From Bacteroidota bacterium (GTDB lineage: Bacteria; Bacteroidota; Bacteroidia; Chitinophagales; Chitinophagaceae): a DNA stretch of 29,744 nucleotides. Made by a program: the position numbers and the translations under genes. The notes beneath the pieces were generated by a model. That model was not told the DNA's origin and searched no databases. It was given only the letters and a program-made list of their open reading frames with translations. Positions 7,856 through 15,494 of this stretch are shown piece after piece (positions within the stretch are counted from its first letter, which is position 1; each line of letters starts with the position of its first letter). The stretch lies in NCBI GenBank assembly GCA_023409975.1, contig JAEYQO010000061.1, positions 1 through 29,744 on the forward strand, read 5' to 3'.

Positions 7856-8463
7856 AATGAAAAATATTTGTACTTTGTGAGGGGAGCCATAGAAACCAAC
7901 ACTTTGTTTATAAATTCCCATATAGCAAATCCAAAAATCCCCTCTAAAAAACGGGATAATGCATACCGCTTTGGGTTCAACGGTATAGACAAATGATGAG
8001 GTTGCAGATAACGGAAATCACTACACGACGTTGTTCGGAGAATATGCCCACGTGTTGTGTGTGGCTCTTGAAAATCGGCACTATAATTCAGCTCAGGCCT
8101 TCCCCTGTTAACAAAAATGACAAAAGGTACCGTAGAAATACGGTTGCCTGGTGCGATGTTAGTTGCTTTCTTTGTACGGATCTGGTAAGCTGTATATCAT
8201 GAGAGAATGGAGTTAACCCTGAATGTCTGATACTGCGGTAATCACCGAAGTTCCCGGATTAGGACCCCGTCATGTCATGGCCAGCCCCTATAACCCATTC
8301 TATTACTAAGGAACACTGAATGAACTTACATTCGACCCTGTCTCCAAACTGACCACTATCGCTATGCGGCTGCCAGAACTACCACCTATCCAATCAGCTC
8401 CCGGCTGATGAAGAACCTAGTCTTGCCGCTGGAGGCAGAAGCCAGCGACAAGCTCCTGAATTC

Positions 8464-8519
8464 GATACCAGAAAGCACCCACCGACCCTTCTGGGTAATG
8501 TGGGTGGTTTCCGGGTATC
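8464..8519. repeat. 56-nt imperfect inverted repeat with inner hairpin
   Basis: Arms 8464-8483 (GATACCAGAAAGCACCCACC) and 8500-8519 (GTGGGTGGTTTCCGGGTATC) are complementary over most of their length. The 16-nt loop contains a second short stem, ACCC/GGGT, around TTCT. No T run follows, so it is not a standard terminator. It could be an RNA stem, a cruciform or a relic of a mobile-element end. Confidence 0.7.
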
Positions 8520-8983
8520 ATGAGAAACGCTTTTCCTCATAGCTGGCCCTTTGTCGCTTTTGCAGCAATTTTAAACACCACATTCCAACTTTTTTACACT
8601 ATTTAGCAAAAAGAAATCCAGTCTTTGTACACTGCCTGAGGTTCACCGAACCAGCTTAATAATTGTTTCCCCAGCGTAAATTGATTAAATGTCGAAGGTC
8701 TGCCCCTCCGCCAATCCTCCGATACACCTCAGTTATACCTCCGTCATACCTCCTTTACTGCCGGACCCAGTCCACACCGGCCCTCGACCGCGTCATTACC
8801 GTTCACACCAACTTTATTATTATCTGTTTTTCGACGATTTCAGTCAGGAAAAGCCTCTTTTGAAGGGGATTATCAACGCAACAAATACCCCCATCAGAAT
8901 TAAAATAATAAACGGGCTATTAGATGCAGTCCCAGCACGCTATCTTGTTCCTCCTGATTCTTAACAACCTGTAAATCTTATTT

Positions 8984-9952
8984 ATGGCTATAGTCGATTC
9001 AATACTAAAAATCAAATCCGGAAAACTGGGCGATCTGCGTTTCTACAAAGACGCTGACGGCAGGACAATCATCAGCCAGGTAGGCGACGGTAAACCCAGA
9101 ATTTCACTCGAGCATACAGATGCAAACCAGTTCATTAGCTACAACCTGGAGTTTGGACGGGCCTCAACTGTGGCCAGCCAGATCCGACGGGCCCTGCCAA
9201 CACGCCAGAAATATATGCGGGACCCGGGTTATTTCAGTCGCCTCAGCGGACTGCTGACGCATATTGTACACACCGACTTCCTGGGAGAAAGGTTTGAACG
9301 CAAATTTCAACGGGGTAATTTAAACCTGCTGACTGGCTTCGAGTTCAACAGGAATCGCCATTTCAAAGAGGCTTTTCACGGCAAATTCAGTTCGGAAGTA
9401 GATCGGCAAACGGGAAAAATGAAGGTGGAATTCCAACCCTTCACTCCTGCTTTAGACGTCTCCGGGCCAGCCAATGCCAAACAATTTCAACTGATCGTGC
9501 AGGGTGCCTCCCTATCTAAGTCCCCTTCAAGAGCAGAGGATTATTCAGAGGTTTTCGACCTGCAGTCAGACGCGACGCAGGCGCCTTTCAGTCTTGAGCT
9601 GCAGGTAAAACCGGGTCAGGACGAGATAATGCTGCTCTCCGTGGGTATCATCTTTCTTGAAGAAGAATACGGCGAAGTTTACGTCGTTCGTGATGGGGCG
9701 CTGGTGATCCTCGATGCCTGTGTCCCGGCGATGGAGAACGAAGAAACTGAACCTGCTGTAAAGCTTACCCTGACGCAATATCTGGAACACCTGGATCATC
9801 ATCTGCAGAAAAAATCCAATCAACGATGCGGACCGCTGCTGAAAACAGTTGGTACGACCTCCGGGAAAGTGGACACAATAAGTCCTGAACAAAAGGCCCA
9901 GCGACGGCGCTGGGACGCTACATTAGCAGCTCTCAGAAAAGGGGTTAGATAG
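8984..9952 (+). CDS. Protein of a Bacteroidota-type family of unknown function
   Basis: The 322-residue soluble protein has no signal peptide or membrane segment. Its N-terminal third has a pattern I recognise from uncharacterised Bacteroidota proteins: a short start, G-x-[LI]-G-[DN]-[LI]-x-F-Y (here GKLGDLRFYKDADGRTI), then an E-F-G-x-[AC] block (LEFGRASTVASQIRRALP) and a helical R-x-[TS]-x-x-[LM]-x-x-[IV] block (RLSGLLTHIVHTD). Residues from about 130 on look like a beta domain (FEFNRNRHFKEAFHG, later LELQVKPGQDEIMLLSVGII), and the end is helical and basic. Related genes often occur in several copies per genome, but their role is not known to me. It stands alone on the plus strand next to the accessory region and faces a convergent operon. 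ATG 8984 is the only sensible start. Confidence 0.75.
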   Translation: MAIVDSILKIKSGKLGDLRFYKDADGRTIISQVGDGKPRISLEHTDANQFISYNLEFGRASTVASQIRRALPTRQKYMRDPGYFSRLSGLLTHIVHTDFLGERFERKFQRGNLNLLTGFEFNRNRHFKEAFHGKFSSEVDRQTGKMKVEFQPFTPALDVSGPANAKQFQLIVQGASLSKSPSRAEDYSEVFDLQSDATQAPFSLELQVKPGQDEIMLLSVGIIFLEEEYGEVYVVRDGALVILDACVPAMENEETEPAVKLTLTQYLEHLDHHLQKKSNQRCGPLLKTVGTTSGKVDTISPEQKAQRRRWDATLAALRKGVR

Positions 9953-10094
9953 TCGTGAATCAATAGCCTTTTATGCAACACGAGCTGATGATTGCACATC
10001 GGAAAGACATAGATCCTTCCTGGAGTCCGGATAACTCGCTAATCCGGCTTAGGCACAGATGCATAAGACGGTTATCAAAGTTTAAAGCAATATA

Positions 10095-10120
10095 AAGGCC
10101 GGAACCTGGCTTCCGGCCTT
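10095..10120. terminator. Bidirectional hairpin between convergent genes
   Basis: AAGGCCGGAA (10095-10104) and TTCCGGCCTT (10111-10120) are perfectly complementary around a 6-nt loop. It lies between the convergent ends of the 322-residue protein gene and the next minus-strand gene. No long T tract follows on either strand. Confidence 0.65.
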
Positions 10121-10151
10121 CTCCATTTGTCGATTCTTTTATATTCCCAGT

Positions 10152-10703
10152 CTACAACAATGTAAACCTGAAGTCCTTCTCAAACACATGTTTTGAAAAC
10201 CGAGCACGGTAAAGAACAAACTGATCGCCGATAGCACACCGGTAATAGACCTCAGATTCTACCTCATAATGCATATAATTGGGGTCATCAAAACTCAGGA
10301 AGTATTCATTGGTGTGTTCAAAGCAGAGCTTATTCACTACGGTATAAACCACAGGGTCTTTCATCCCGGATCTTACATCCTTTAAGAATGGGTGCAGGCT
10401 CCTGAAATAGGTTACACAACCTAAAGTAAAAAAGATACCCCCGAAAAAAAGCAGGTAAACATAAAACAGGTCTTCTCTGTTAATCGGGTAATCAAGGATC
10501 ATGTAATCTGTTCCAGATTCTATACGCTTATATAAATGCTCTTCATCCAACCTCGTGAATGGGAGAAGGATCTCTACAAGAAATCCCACGAAGAAAGCAT
10601 AGCCCGCGCAAAAGATTTTTAACCGTTTATTATAAATGGACCGTAGATGATCCATTTCGTCTCTTGTTAAGGGTACCGAAACTTGTTCCTCAGTCTCATT
10701 CAT
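10152..10703 (-). CDS. Membrane protein of unknown function
   Basis: From the ATG at 10703 (MNETEEQVSVPLTRDEMD) the protein has 183 residues. A GTG at 10757 would add 18 residues of poor quality and is less likely. There are two membrane segments: KIFCAGYAFFVGFLVEILL (about 27-47) and YVYLLFFGGIFFTLGCVTYF (about 80-100), with a charged loop between. The C-terminal half is a soluble, strand-rich domain (VESEVYYRCAIGDQFVLYRA). I do not recognise the family. It lies downstream of the FMN reductase gene on the same strand (56 nt apart) and is probably co-transcribed. Confidence 0.7.
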   Translation of the reverse strand: MNETEEQVSVPLTRDEMDHLRSIYNKRLKIFCAGYAFFVGFLVEILLPFTRLDEEHLYKRIESGTDYMILDYPINREDLFYVYLLFFGGIFFTLGCVTYFRSLHPFLKDVRSGMKDPVVYTVVNKLCFEHTNEYFLSFDDPNYMHYEVESEVYYRCAIGDQFVLYRARFSKHVFEKDFRFTLL

Positions 10704-10759
10704 CAATCCAATATACGGTTTTCTGTATATCTGTCCCGATGAGTAGCATTCACTCACGC

Positions 10760-11323
10760 TCAGCTCTTTTCACCCACATGTTTCTTCACCCAGGCTTCAT
10801 AAACCCGCAGGAAGTCTTTGAGGAATTCTTTTGTCGAATCATTGGTCAGTGTTCCCTGGTCGTCAAACAGACTTCCCGCGCTGCCGATGTAAACCTCCGG
10901 CTGGGCAAGGGTCGGAACATCAACAAAGACCAGCGACTGACGCAGATGATGATTGGCACCGAATCCGCCAAGGTTGCTGATGGATACGCTGAGAACTCCA
11001 CCCGGTTTCCCAGCCCAGGAGTTTTGCCCGTAAGGCCTCGATCCCACATCGATCACATTCTTCAGCACAGCCGGTACCGACCGGTTATACTCCGGTGTCA
11101 GAAACAGCACCCCGTCAGCAGAACGGATAGTGTCCCGCAATTGTAGCCATTCCTGAGGTGGTTGCTCTTCCAGATCCTGGTTGAACATCTGAACATTTGA
11201 AATGTCCGCAATCTCCAGCTCCAGGTTCTCGGGAGCTAATGCCTGTAATGCCTTCGCTGTCTTCAGATTGAATGATTCCTTACGCAGACTACCTACAAAT
11301 ACTGCAATACGATACTTTCTCAT
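10760..11323 (-). CDS. NADPH-dependent FMN reductase (ChrR/YieF type)
   Basis: The 187-residue flavodoxin-like protein matches the NADPH-dependent FMN reductase family. The FMN phosphate loop is GSLRKESFN (about residues 11-19), followed by the conserved LTPEYNRSVPAVLKNVIDVG segment, SRPYGQ, and the GGFGANHHLRQSL segment. Members transfer electrons from NAD(P)H through FMN to quinones, chromate or azo dyes; the natural substrate is often a quinone, which links them to oxidative-stress protection. Length is normal for the family. The gene opens a minus-strand pair with the membrane protein downstream and is divergent from the HMA protein gene. Confidence 0.9.
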   Translation of the reverse strand: MRKYRIAVFVGSLRKESFNLKTAKALQALAPENLELEIADISNVQMFNQDLEEQPPQEWLQLRDTIRSADGVLFLTPEYNRSVPAVLKNVIDVGSRPYGQNSWAGKPGGVLSVSISNLGGFGANHHLRQSLVFVDVPTLAQPEVYIGSAGSLFDDQGTLTNDSTKEFLKDFLRVYEAWVKKHVGEKS

Positions 11324-11444
11324 ATTGTGTCTGACTCTAAAACCAGGCCAGCGTACCAGTTAGTTTCATTTACTCCTGTCTCTCTACCTTGCTCCAGAGG
11401 CGGTTTCTCAACAAAATGCAATAATTTCGGACAAACCCTTTTTG

Positions 11445-11789
11445 ATGAGATACATTCTGCTACTACTGAGTATTTTATTAGTCCAGACCGCTTCAGCGCA
11501 GAAGAAAGCCGAAACGGTCCATATCCGTACAGCCATCTATTGCGATCACTGCAAAGAATGTGAGAGCTGTAGTGAAAGACTGGAAGAGGCCGTGTATCGT
11601 GTGAAAGGGGTTCGGCGGTTTGAGCTGGACGAAAAAAGCGCCACCATAAAAGTGATCTTCCATCCTCAGAAAACCAATGCAGTCGAAATACGTAAGGCCA
11701 TCGCCGCCGTGGGGTTCGATGCAGATGATGTCAAAGCATTTCCCGAAGCCTACGAACAGCTCGACGACTGCTGCAAGCAGAGCCGCTGA
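11445..11789 (+). CDS. Secreted heavy-metal-associated (HMA) domain protein
   Basis: From ATG 11445 the protein has 114 residues. A signal peptide (MRYILLLLSILLVQTASAQ) directs it out of the cytoplasm. The rest is a ferredoxin-like HMA fold with an unusual cysteine-rich metal site, CDHCKECESC, instead of the plain C-x-x-C, then the helix ERLEEAVYRVKGV, strand ATIKVIF and AVEIRKAIAAVGFDADDV. Two more cysteines (DDCC) sit at the end. It probably binds copper or a similar soft metal in the periplasm, as a chaperone or sensor; the metal is inferred. A TTG three bases upstream is possible but ATG is preferred. Confidence 0.85.
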   Translation: MRYILLLLSILLVQTASAQKKAETVHIRTAIYCDHCKECESCSERLEEAVYRVKGVRRFELDEKSATIKVIFHPQKTNAVEIRKAIAAVGFDADDVKAFPEAYEQLDDCCKQSR

Positions 11790-11805
11790 CCTGTAAAAAC
11801 AGAAA

Positions 11806-11827
11806 AGCCGCCGGAGAACCGGCGGCT
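11806..11827. terminator. GC-rich hairpin between convergent genes
   Basis: AGCCGCCGG and CCGGCGGCT form a perfect 9-bp stem around AGAA, a GNRA-like tetraloop context. It lies 16 nt after the HMA gene stop and 26 nt from the end of the convergent minus-strand gene. On the minus strand it is followed by TTTTCTG, giving a short U tract there. Confidence 0.7.
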
Positions 11828-11852
11828 GGCATCAGGACCATGGCATAGACCC

Positions 11853-12248
11853 CTACTTCTTTAAATTAACCACGTCCAGTATCCTGAACCGTTTCATGCC
11901 TGCTGGTACTTTCCATTCCACCTCTGATGCTTTGCGGTAGCCCAGAAGTGCCGTTCCTATCGGACTCACTATGGATATTTTGTTCAGTTTCATGTCTGCA
12001 CTTGCAGGCATCACGATCGTGAACTCACGTACTTTCTGTGTCTCCAGGTCCAGTACGGTCACCCTGGAATTAAGGCGTACGACATCCGCCGGCAGTTCTT
12101 CCGGCTTCAGGACAGTTGCACGCTTCATCTCGTTCGCCAGCGACATCTCCTGGTCGCTATTAGGTAACTTACCGCAGATCGTGCGCAGTAAATTGAAATC
12201 ATCTTCCCCTATCAGAATGGGGCTGCTTACAGTGTTGTTCATGTTCAT
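11853..12248 (-). CDS. GreA/GreB-family (Rnk-like) transcription factor
   Basis: The 131-residue protein has the C-terminal FKBP-like domain of Gre factors, with VRLNSRVTVLDLETQ followed by REFTIVMPASAD and ISIVSPIGTALLGYR. The preceding region LANEMKRATVL matches Rnk-type regulators rather than the long coiled-coil finger of GreA. It therefore probably binds RNA polymerase but lacks the acidic tip needed for transcript cleavage; this is inference from length. It begins 4 nt after the stop of the glutamate-synthase-like gene and shares its transcript. ATGs at 12248 and 12242 are both possible starts. Confidence 0.85.
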   Translation of the reverse strand: MNMNNTVSSPILIGEDDFNLLRTICGKLPNSDQEMSLANEMKRATVLKPEELPADVVRLNSRVTVLDLETQKVREFTIVMPASADMKLNKISIVSPIGTALLGYRKASEVEWKVPAGMKRFRILDVVNLKK

Positions 12249-12252
12249 AAGT

Positions 12253-13824
12253 TTAGTTTAACATGGTCGACTGCTGCCAGCTCTTGAGCAGCCTGTCGTC
12301 GATATCATTAAAGTAGATCTCCTGAAAACTTCTGGTAGTTACAGGACTGACCTTCCGGAAGAATTTTGTTGGTTTTATATCGCTCAGTTCCTCAAAACCG
12401 CAGGCTTCCATCAGTTCCAGCATGGCCTTCAGTGTGTTGCCATGAAAGTTGGCCACCCGCACTTTCTTCTCTGTAATATCAAGGCCCTTGTAAAGATTGG
12501 GGTCCTGCGTTGCAATGCCCACCGGACAACGTCCACTGTCACATTTCAAAGCCTGTATGCAGCCAAGAGAGAACATCATTCCCCGCGCACTATACACAGC
12601 GTCTGCACCCAGAGAAATGCACTTGAGTATGTCGAATGCAGTAATCAGCCGCCCCGATGCGAAAACTTTGATCTCTTCTTTAAGGTTGAGCTTAGACAGG
12701 GTCTGCGTTACAAATGCCAGCGCTTCATGAAGGGGCATACCCACATGATCGGAGAACTCCAGCGGCGCTGCACCAGTGCCACCCTCGCCGCCATCTATCG
12801 TGATAAAGTCCGGAACGATGCCTGTGTTGACAATGGCATTACAGATTTCCACGAACTCCTGCCTGTCGCCAATACACATCTTGAATCCGATCGGTTTTCC
12901 ATCAGATAAAACACGCAGGAACCCGACAAACTGGATCAGTTCCACTGGGTCGGAGAAGGCGGTATGTCTGGATGGCGAGTGAATTGTCGTATGCGGCTTA
13001 ACGTTTCTGATCGCAGCGATCTCCTGTGTATTCTTTTCAGCCGGCAGAATACCGCCATGTCCTGGTTTGGCGCCCTGGGAGAGCTTGATCTCGATCATTT
13101 TCACTTCAGGCTTACCGGCATTTGCCTTAAACAGCTCCGGAAAGAAGTTTCCTTCCAGGTCGCGACACCCAAAGTAACCTGTCCCGATCTGCCAGATAAG
13201 GTCTCCTCCCTGCAGGTGGTGCTCGCTGATGCCGCCCTCGCCGGTGTTATGGGCAAACTTTCCAAGCGCAGCGCCTTCGTTCAGGGAGCGGATGGCGGTC
13301 TTGCTCAGGGCGCCATAGCTCATGGCGCCAATGTTGAGAATGCTCGCAGAGTAAGGCTGAGTACAGGCGGAACTACCTACAGTGACCCGCAGGTCATTTG
13401 TTTTTGGTCGAGCCGGAAAGGTGGAGTGGGCGACCCATTCATGACCAACTGTCTCCGGATCTTCCACCATACCGAAGGGTACGGTCTGACGAACGTTCTT
13501 GGCCCGCTGGTAAACTATAGACCGTTGCCTTCTGTTGAAAGGGCGGCCATCAAGATCAGATTCCCAGAAATACTGCCGTAGCTCAGGACGGATACCTTCG
13601 AGCATAAAGCGCACATAACCCAGTACAGGGAAATTGGCCAGTACCGTGTGCTTCTTCTGGCGCACGTTTACGATCGCAAGTACCATCAGGGCAGCAGTTA
13701 CAGGAAACACCCAGAACCATCCGGAGTTCAATAACACAGCCGCAGCTAATACGAATAAGTTTAGGCTGGCAATGACCAGCAGAATAATGCCTCTTGCCGA
13801 AAGGTTCGGCAGTTTCGATGACAT
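12253..13824 (-). CDS. Membrane-anchored FMN-binding glutamate-synthase-like protein
   Basis: The 523-residue protein has two N-terminal membrane segments (about 12-33 and 35-53), then the FMN-binding central domain of glutamate synthase. Key features are the IGAMSYGALSKTAIRSLN stretch, HNTGEGGISEHH, KLSQGAKPGHGG, the FMN site ITIDGGEGGTGAAP (about 341-354), and a cysteine set C422-x5-C428-x4-C433 followed by PVGIATQDP, the same spacing as the 3Fe-4S ligands of GltB. The N-terminal glutamine amidotransferase domain and C-terminal GXGXG domain of full GltB are absent. It should bind FMN and an iron-sulfur cluster, but cannot release ammonia from glutamine unaided; its true substrate is not established. 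It is cotranscribed with the Gre/Rnk-like gene. Confidence 0.88.
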   Translation of the reverse strand: MSSKLPNLSARGIILLVIASLNLFVLAAAVLLNSGWFWVFPVTAALMVLAIVNVRQKKHTVLANFPVLGYVRFMLEGIRPELRQYFWESDLDGRPFNRRQRSIVYQRAKNVRQTVPFGMVEDPETVGHEWVAHSTFPARPKTNDLRVTVGSSACTQPYSASILNIGAMSYGALSKTAIRSLNEGAALGKFAHNTGEGGISEHHLQGGDLIWQIGTGYFGCRDLEGNFFPELFKANAGKPEVKMIEIKLSQGAKPGHGGILPAEKNTQEIAAIRNVKPHTTIHSPSRHTAFSDPVELIQFVGFLRVLSDGKPIGFKMCIGDRQEFVEICNAIVNTGIVPDFITIDGGEGGTGAAPLEFSDHVGMPLHEALAFVTQTLSKLNLKEEIKVFASGRLITAFDILKCISLGADAVYSARGMMFSLGCIQALKCDSGRCPVGIATQDPNLYKGLDITEKKVRVANFHGNTLKAMLELMEACGFEELSDIKPTKFFRKVSPVTTRSFQEIYFNDIDDRLLKSWQQSTMLN

Positions 13825-13866
13825 AACCGTTTTTTTTAGAAAAGGAAAAATGTAAGCTTTAATGAT

Positions 13867-13900
13867 CCCCGGACCTGTAAAGGATCTGGTCAGGCCGGGG
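13867..13900 (-). other. Hairpin in the leader of the glutamate-synthase-like gene
   Basis: CCCCGG-A-CCTG (13867-13877) pairs with CAGG-CCGGGG (13891-13900), ten base pairs with one bulged base. It lies 43 nt before the start codon on the minus strand. There is no U run after it, so it is either a weak terminator for the upstream CorC-family gene or a leader structure. The rest of the 304-nt gap holds only a promoter-like element. Confidence 0.55.
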
Positions 13901-14058
13901 CCAGTGTATTAAAGTCCTTGAAGTTGGAGCAGTAAAAGACTTTATCGCAAAAGCACACAAAATGTCCCGCAGGTACAGATAGCCTGTAGCACCCGGCCAG
14001 AATGCCGCTAAGACTGCTATGGGAACTGAAATGATTCAATTGCTGCAATTTGCTCAGG

Positions 14059-14066
14059 CAAACATA
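14059..14066 (-). promoter_or_regulatory. Promoter-like -7 element upstream of the glutamate-synthase-like gene
   Basis: On the minus strand this reads TATGTTTG, an exact TAnnTTTG match. The -33 region is only T-rich, without a clear TTG. It would give a leader of about 230 nt that includes the hairpin at 13867-13900. Confidence 0.35.
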
Positions 14067-14129
14067 CAGAAGTTTCTGAATTGAAAACTATAGGTTCTGT
14101 TAATCCTTTGAAAGATGTAATAACATCTG

Positions 14130-15434
14130 TTATTCCTCGTCGTCTTCTTCGGGTTCTGTTGAATCCCTCCTGACGATGACCTTATCAATTCGGGCACCAT
14201 CAAGATCAACCACTTCTATGGTCAGTCCGTACCAGGTAAATGTGTAGCCCGTTTCAGGAAGCCGGTGGGCATTATCCAGAACCAGACCGCCGACAGTTGA
14301 GAAGTCCTGCACCGATTCAGGGTCCGGCTCAATTTCGAAGTACATACAAAATTCCTCGATCGGAACGGCGGCATCCACGAAATAACTGCCGTCATCTCTC
14401 CTGATGATTTCCTGATCACGGTGAAGATCTTCAGTGACATCATTGACAAGGGTGTCCACAATATCATTTACGGTCAGTAACCCCTGCACACCACCGTATT
14501 CGTTAATAACCAGCGCCACACTGGTATTTCTCACGCGCATCTCTTCCAGCGCCTTATATGCTTTGATGTTCTCGGGAAGATAGACAGGTGTCTTGATCAG
14601 GGAGCGGAGATCGATAGGCTCTTTGCGGAGCATGACATTGACGAGGTCTTTGATAAAGAGCACACCCAGCACCCGGTCGAGATCTTCCTCACAGACGGGG
14701 TAAAGTTTATGTTCGCTCTCCTGGATCAGTTTCAGTGACTCTTCCTGTGGCTCGGTGATATCGATCCAGGTGATATCCAGCCGCGGGGTCATCAGTGATC
14801 CAACCGTCCGTTCGCCAAGGTGGAATACATTTTCAACGATATCCTGCTCGATCTCTTCTATGGCGCCGCTGCTGGTACCCTCCTGGATGATGGCCCGTAT
14901 CTCTTCTTCCGTAATCTCACTGCTTTTGGTTCGCTTGATACCCAGCGCCCGCATCAGCAGATCTGTGGTGCGCGTCAGCAACCAGATAAACGGAGAGGCG
15001 ATTCTCGCCACTGTATCCATGGGCCCGGCAGTCATCTTTGCGATGACTTCCGGTGAGGCCAGACCTATCCTTTTCGGAAGCAGCTCACCCAGCACGAGTG
15101 TCAGAAAGGTGACGATGATCAGAACAACGGTGATGGCAATATTTTCGGCATACGCAGCCAGAGAAGGGATCTGTGCTATATAAACAGCCAGGTCGTCGGA
15201 TATCTTATCACCACTGTATATACCGGTAAGGATTCCGATCAGCGTAATGCCTACCTGAACCGCAGAAAGAAATCTGTTGGGGTTGTTGGCGACTTTGATC
15301 GCCTTCCTCGCTTTCTTGTCGCCTCGCTTCGCAGCGGCCTCCAGACGGGCTTTCCGCGAAGACACAAGGGCGATTTCGGACATTGAGAAGAGGCCGTTTA
15401 AGAGAATGAGCAGTAGTAAGACTATAAATTCCAT
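14130..15434 (-). CDS. CorC/HlyC-family membrane protein (DUF21-CBS-CorC)
   Basis: The 434-residue protein has the full three-part layout. A DUF21/CNNM membrane domain (about 1-175) starts MEFIVLLLLILLNGLFSMSE, with the typical SSRKARLE and NPNRFLSAVQVGITLIG stretches and GELLPKRIGL. A CBS pair follows (about 205-335; SLMTPRLDITWID, then LFIKDLVNVML and VALVINEYGGVQGLLT), and then a CorC_HlyC domain (about 345-425; GSYFVDAAVPIEEF, then TVGGLVLD and PETGYTFTWYGL) with an acidic tail. Relatives are annotated as hemolysins but more probably take part in divalent-cation (magnesium or cobalt) transport. GldE belongs to the same superfamily, but this sequence follows the general type. It is the last gene of a gldD-OmpA-CorC minus-strand run. 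Confidence 0.9.
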   Translation of the reverse strand: MEFIVLLLLILLNGLFSMSEIALVSSRKARLEAAAKRGDKKARKAIKVANNPNRFLSAVQVGITLIGILTGIYSGDKISDDLAVYIAQIPSLAAYAENIAITVVLIIVTFLTLVLGELLPKRIGLASPEVIAKMTAGPMDTVARIASPFIWLLTRTTDLLMRALGIKRTKSSEITEEEIRAIIQEGTSSGAIEEIEQDIVENVFHLGERTVGSLMTPRLDITWIDITEPQEESLKLIQESEHKLYPVCEEDLDRVLGVLFIKDLVNVMLRKEPIDLRSLIKTPVYLPENIKAYKALEEMRVRNTSVALVINEYGGVQGLLTVNDIVDTLVNDVTEDLHRDQEIIRRDDGSYFVDAAVPIEEFCMYFEIEPDPESVQDFSTVGGLVLDNAHRLPETGYTFTWYGLTIEVVDLDGARIDKVIVRRDSTEPEEDDEE

Positions 15435-15494
15435 GTATAGGTCTGAACCGGCAATGTTATCAATTTTTCAGCTAAAGAGTGATACCAACGGCAT

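Larger units (their letters stand above)
7663..8983. other. 1.3-kb stretch without a convincing gene
   Basis: All reading frames here are short, start on poor codons or have low-complexity translations. The plus-strand frame at 8689-8964 (91 codons) and the minus-strand frame at 7801-7992 (63 codons from TTG) resemble no family I know. Visible structure is limited to a 20-nt-period direct repeat (7822-7855) and a long inverted repeat (8464-8519). It may be decayed accessory DNA or may hold an unannotated RNA; nothing firmer can be said. Confidence 0.6.

Noticed and set aside
7801..7992. Minus-strand frame of 63 codons encoding a hydrophobic peptide
   Set aside because: It starts on TTG without a ribosome site, shows no known family and overlaps the short direct repeat. 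A chance frame in decayed DNA is more likely.
8223..8400. Short frames (MSDTAVITEVPGLGPRH; NELTFDPVSKLTTIAM) that look faintly protein-like
   Set aside because: They are interrupted after about 30 codons each and match no family I can name, so they are not enough for a pseudogene call.
8689..8964. Plus-strand frame of 91 codons before the 322-residue protein gene
   Set aside because: The translation is rich in Pro, Tyr and His, with no recognisable domain and no good start context. It ends 19 nt before a much better gene.
14130..15434. Naming the CorC/HlyC gene gldE
   Set aside because: The N-terminal signatures (SMSEIALVSSRKARLE, NPNRFLSAVQVGITLIG) are those of the general hemolysin-family type. 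Proximity to gldD alone is not sufficient.
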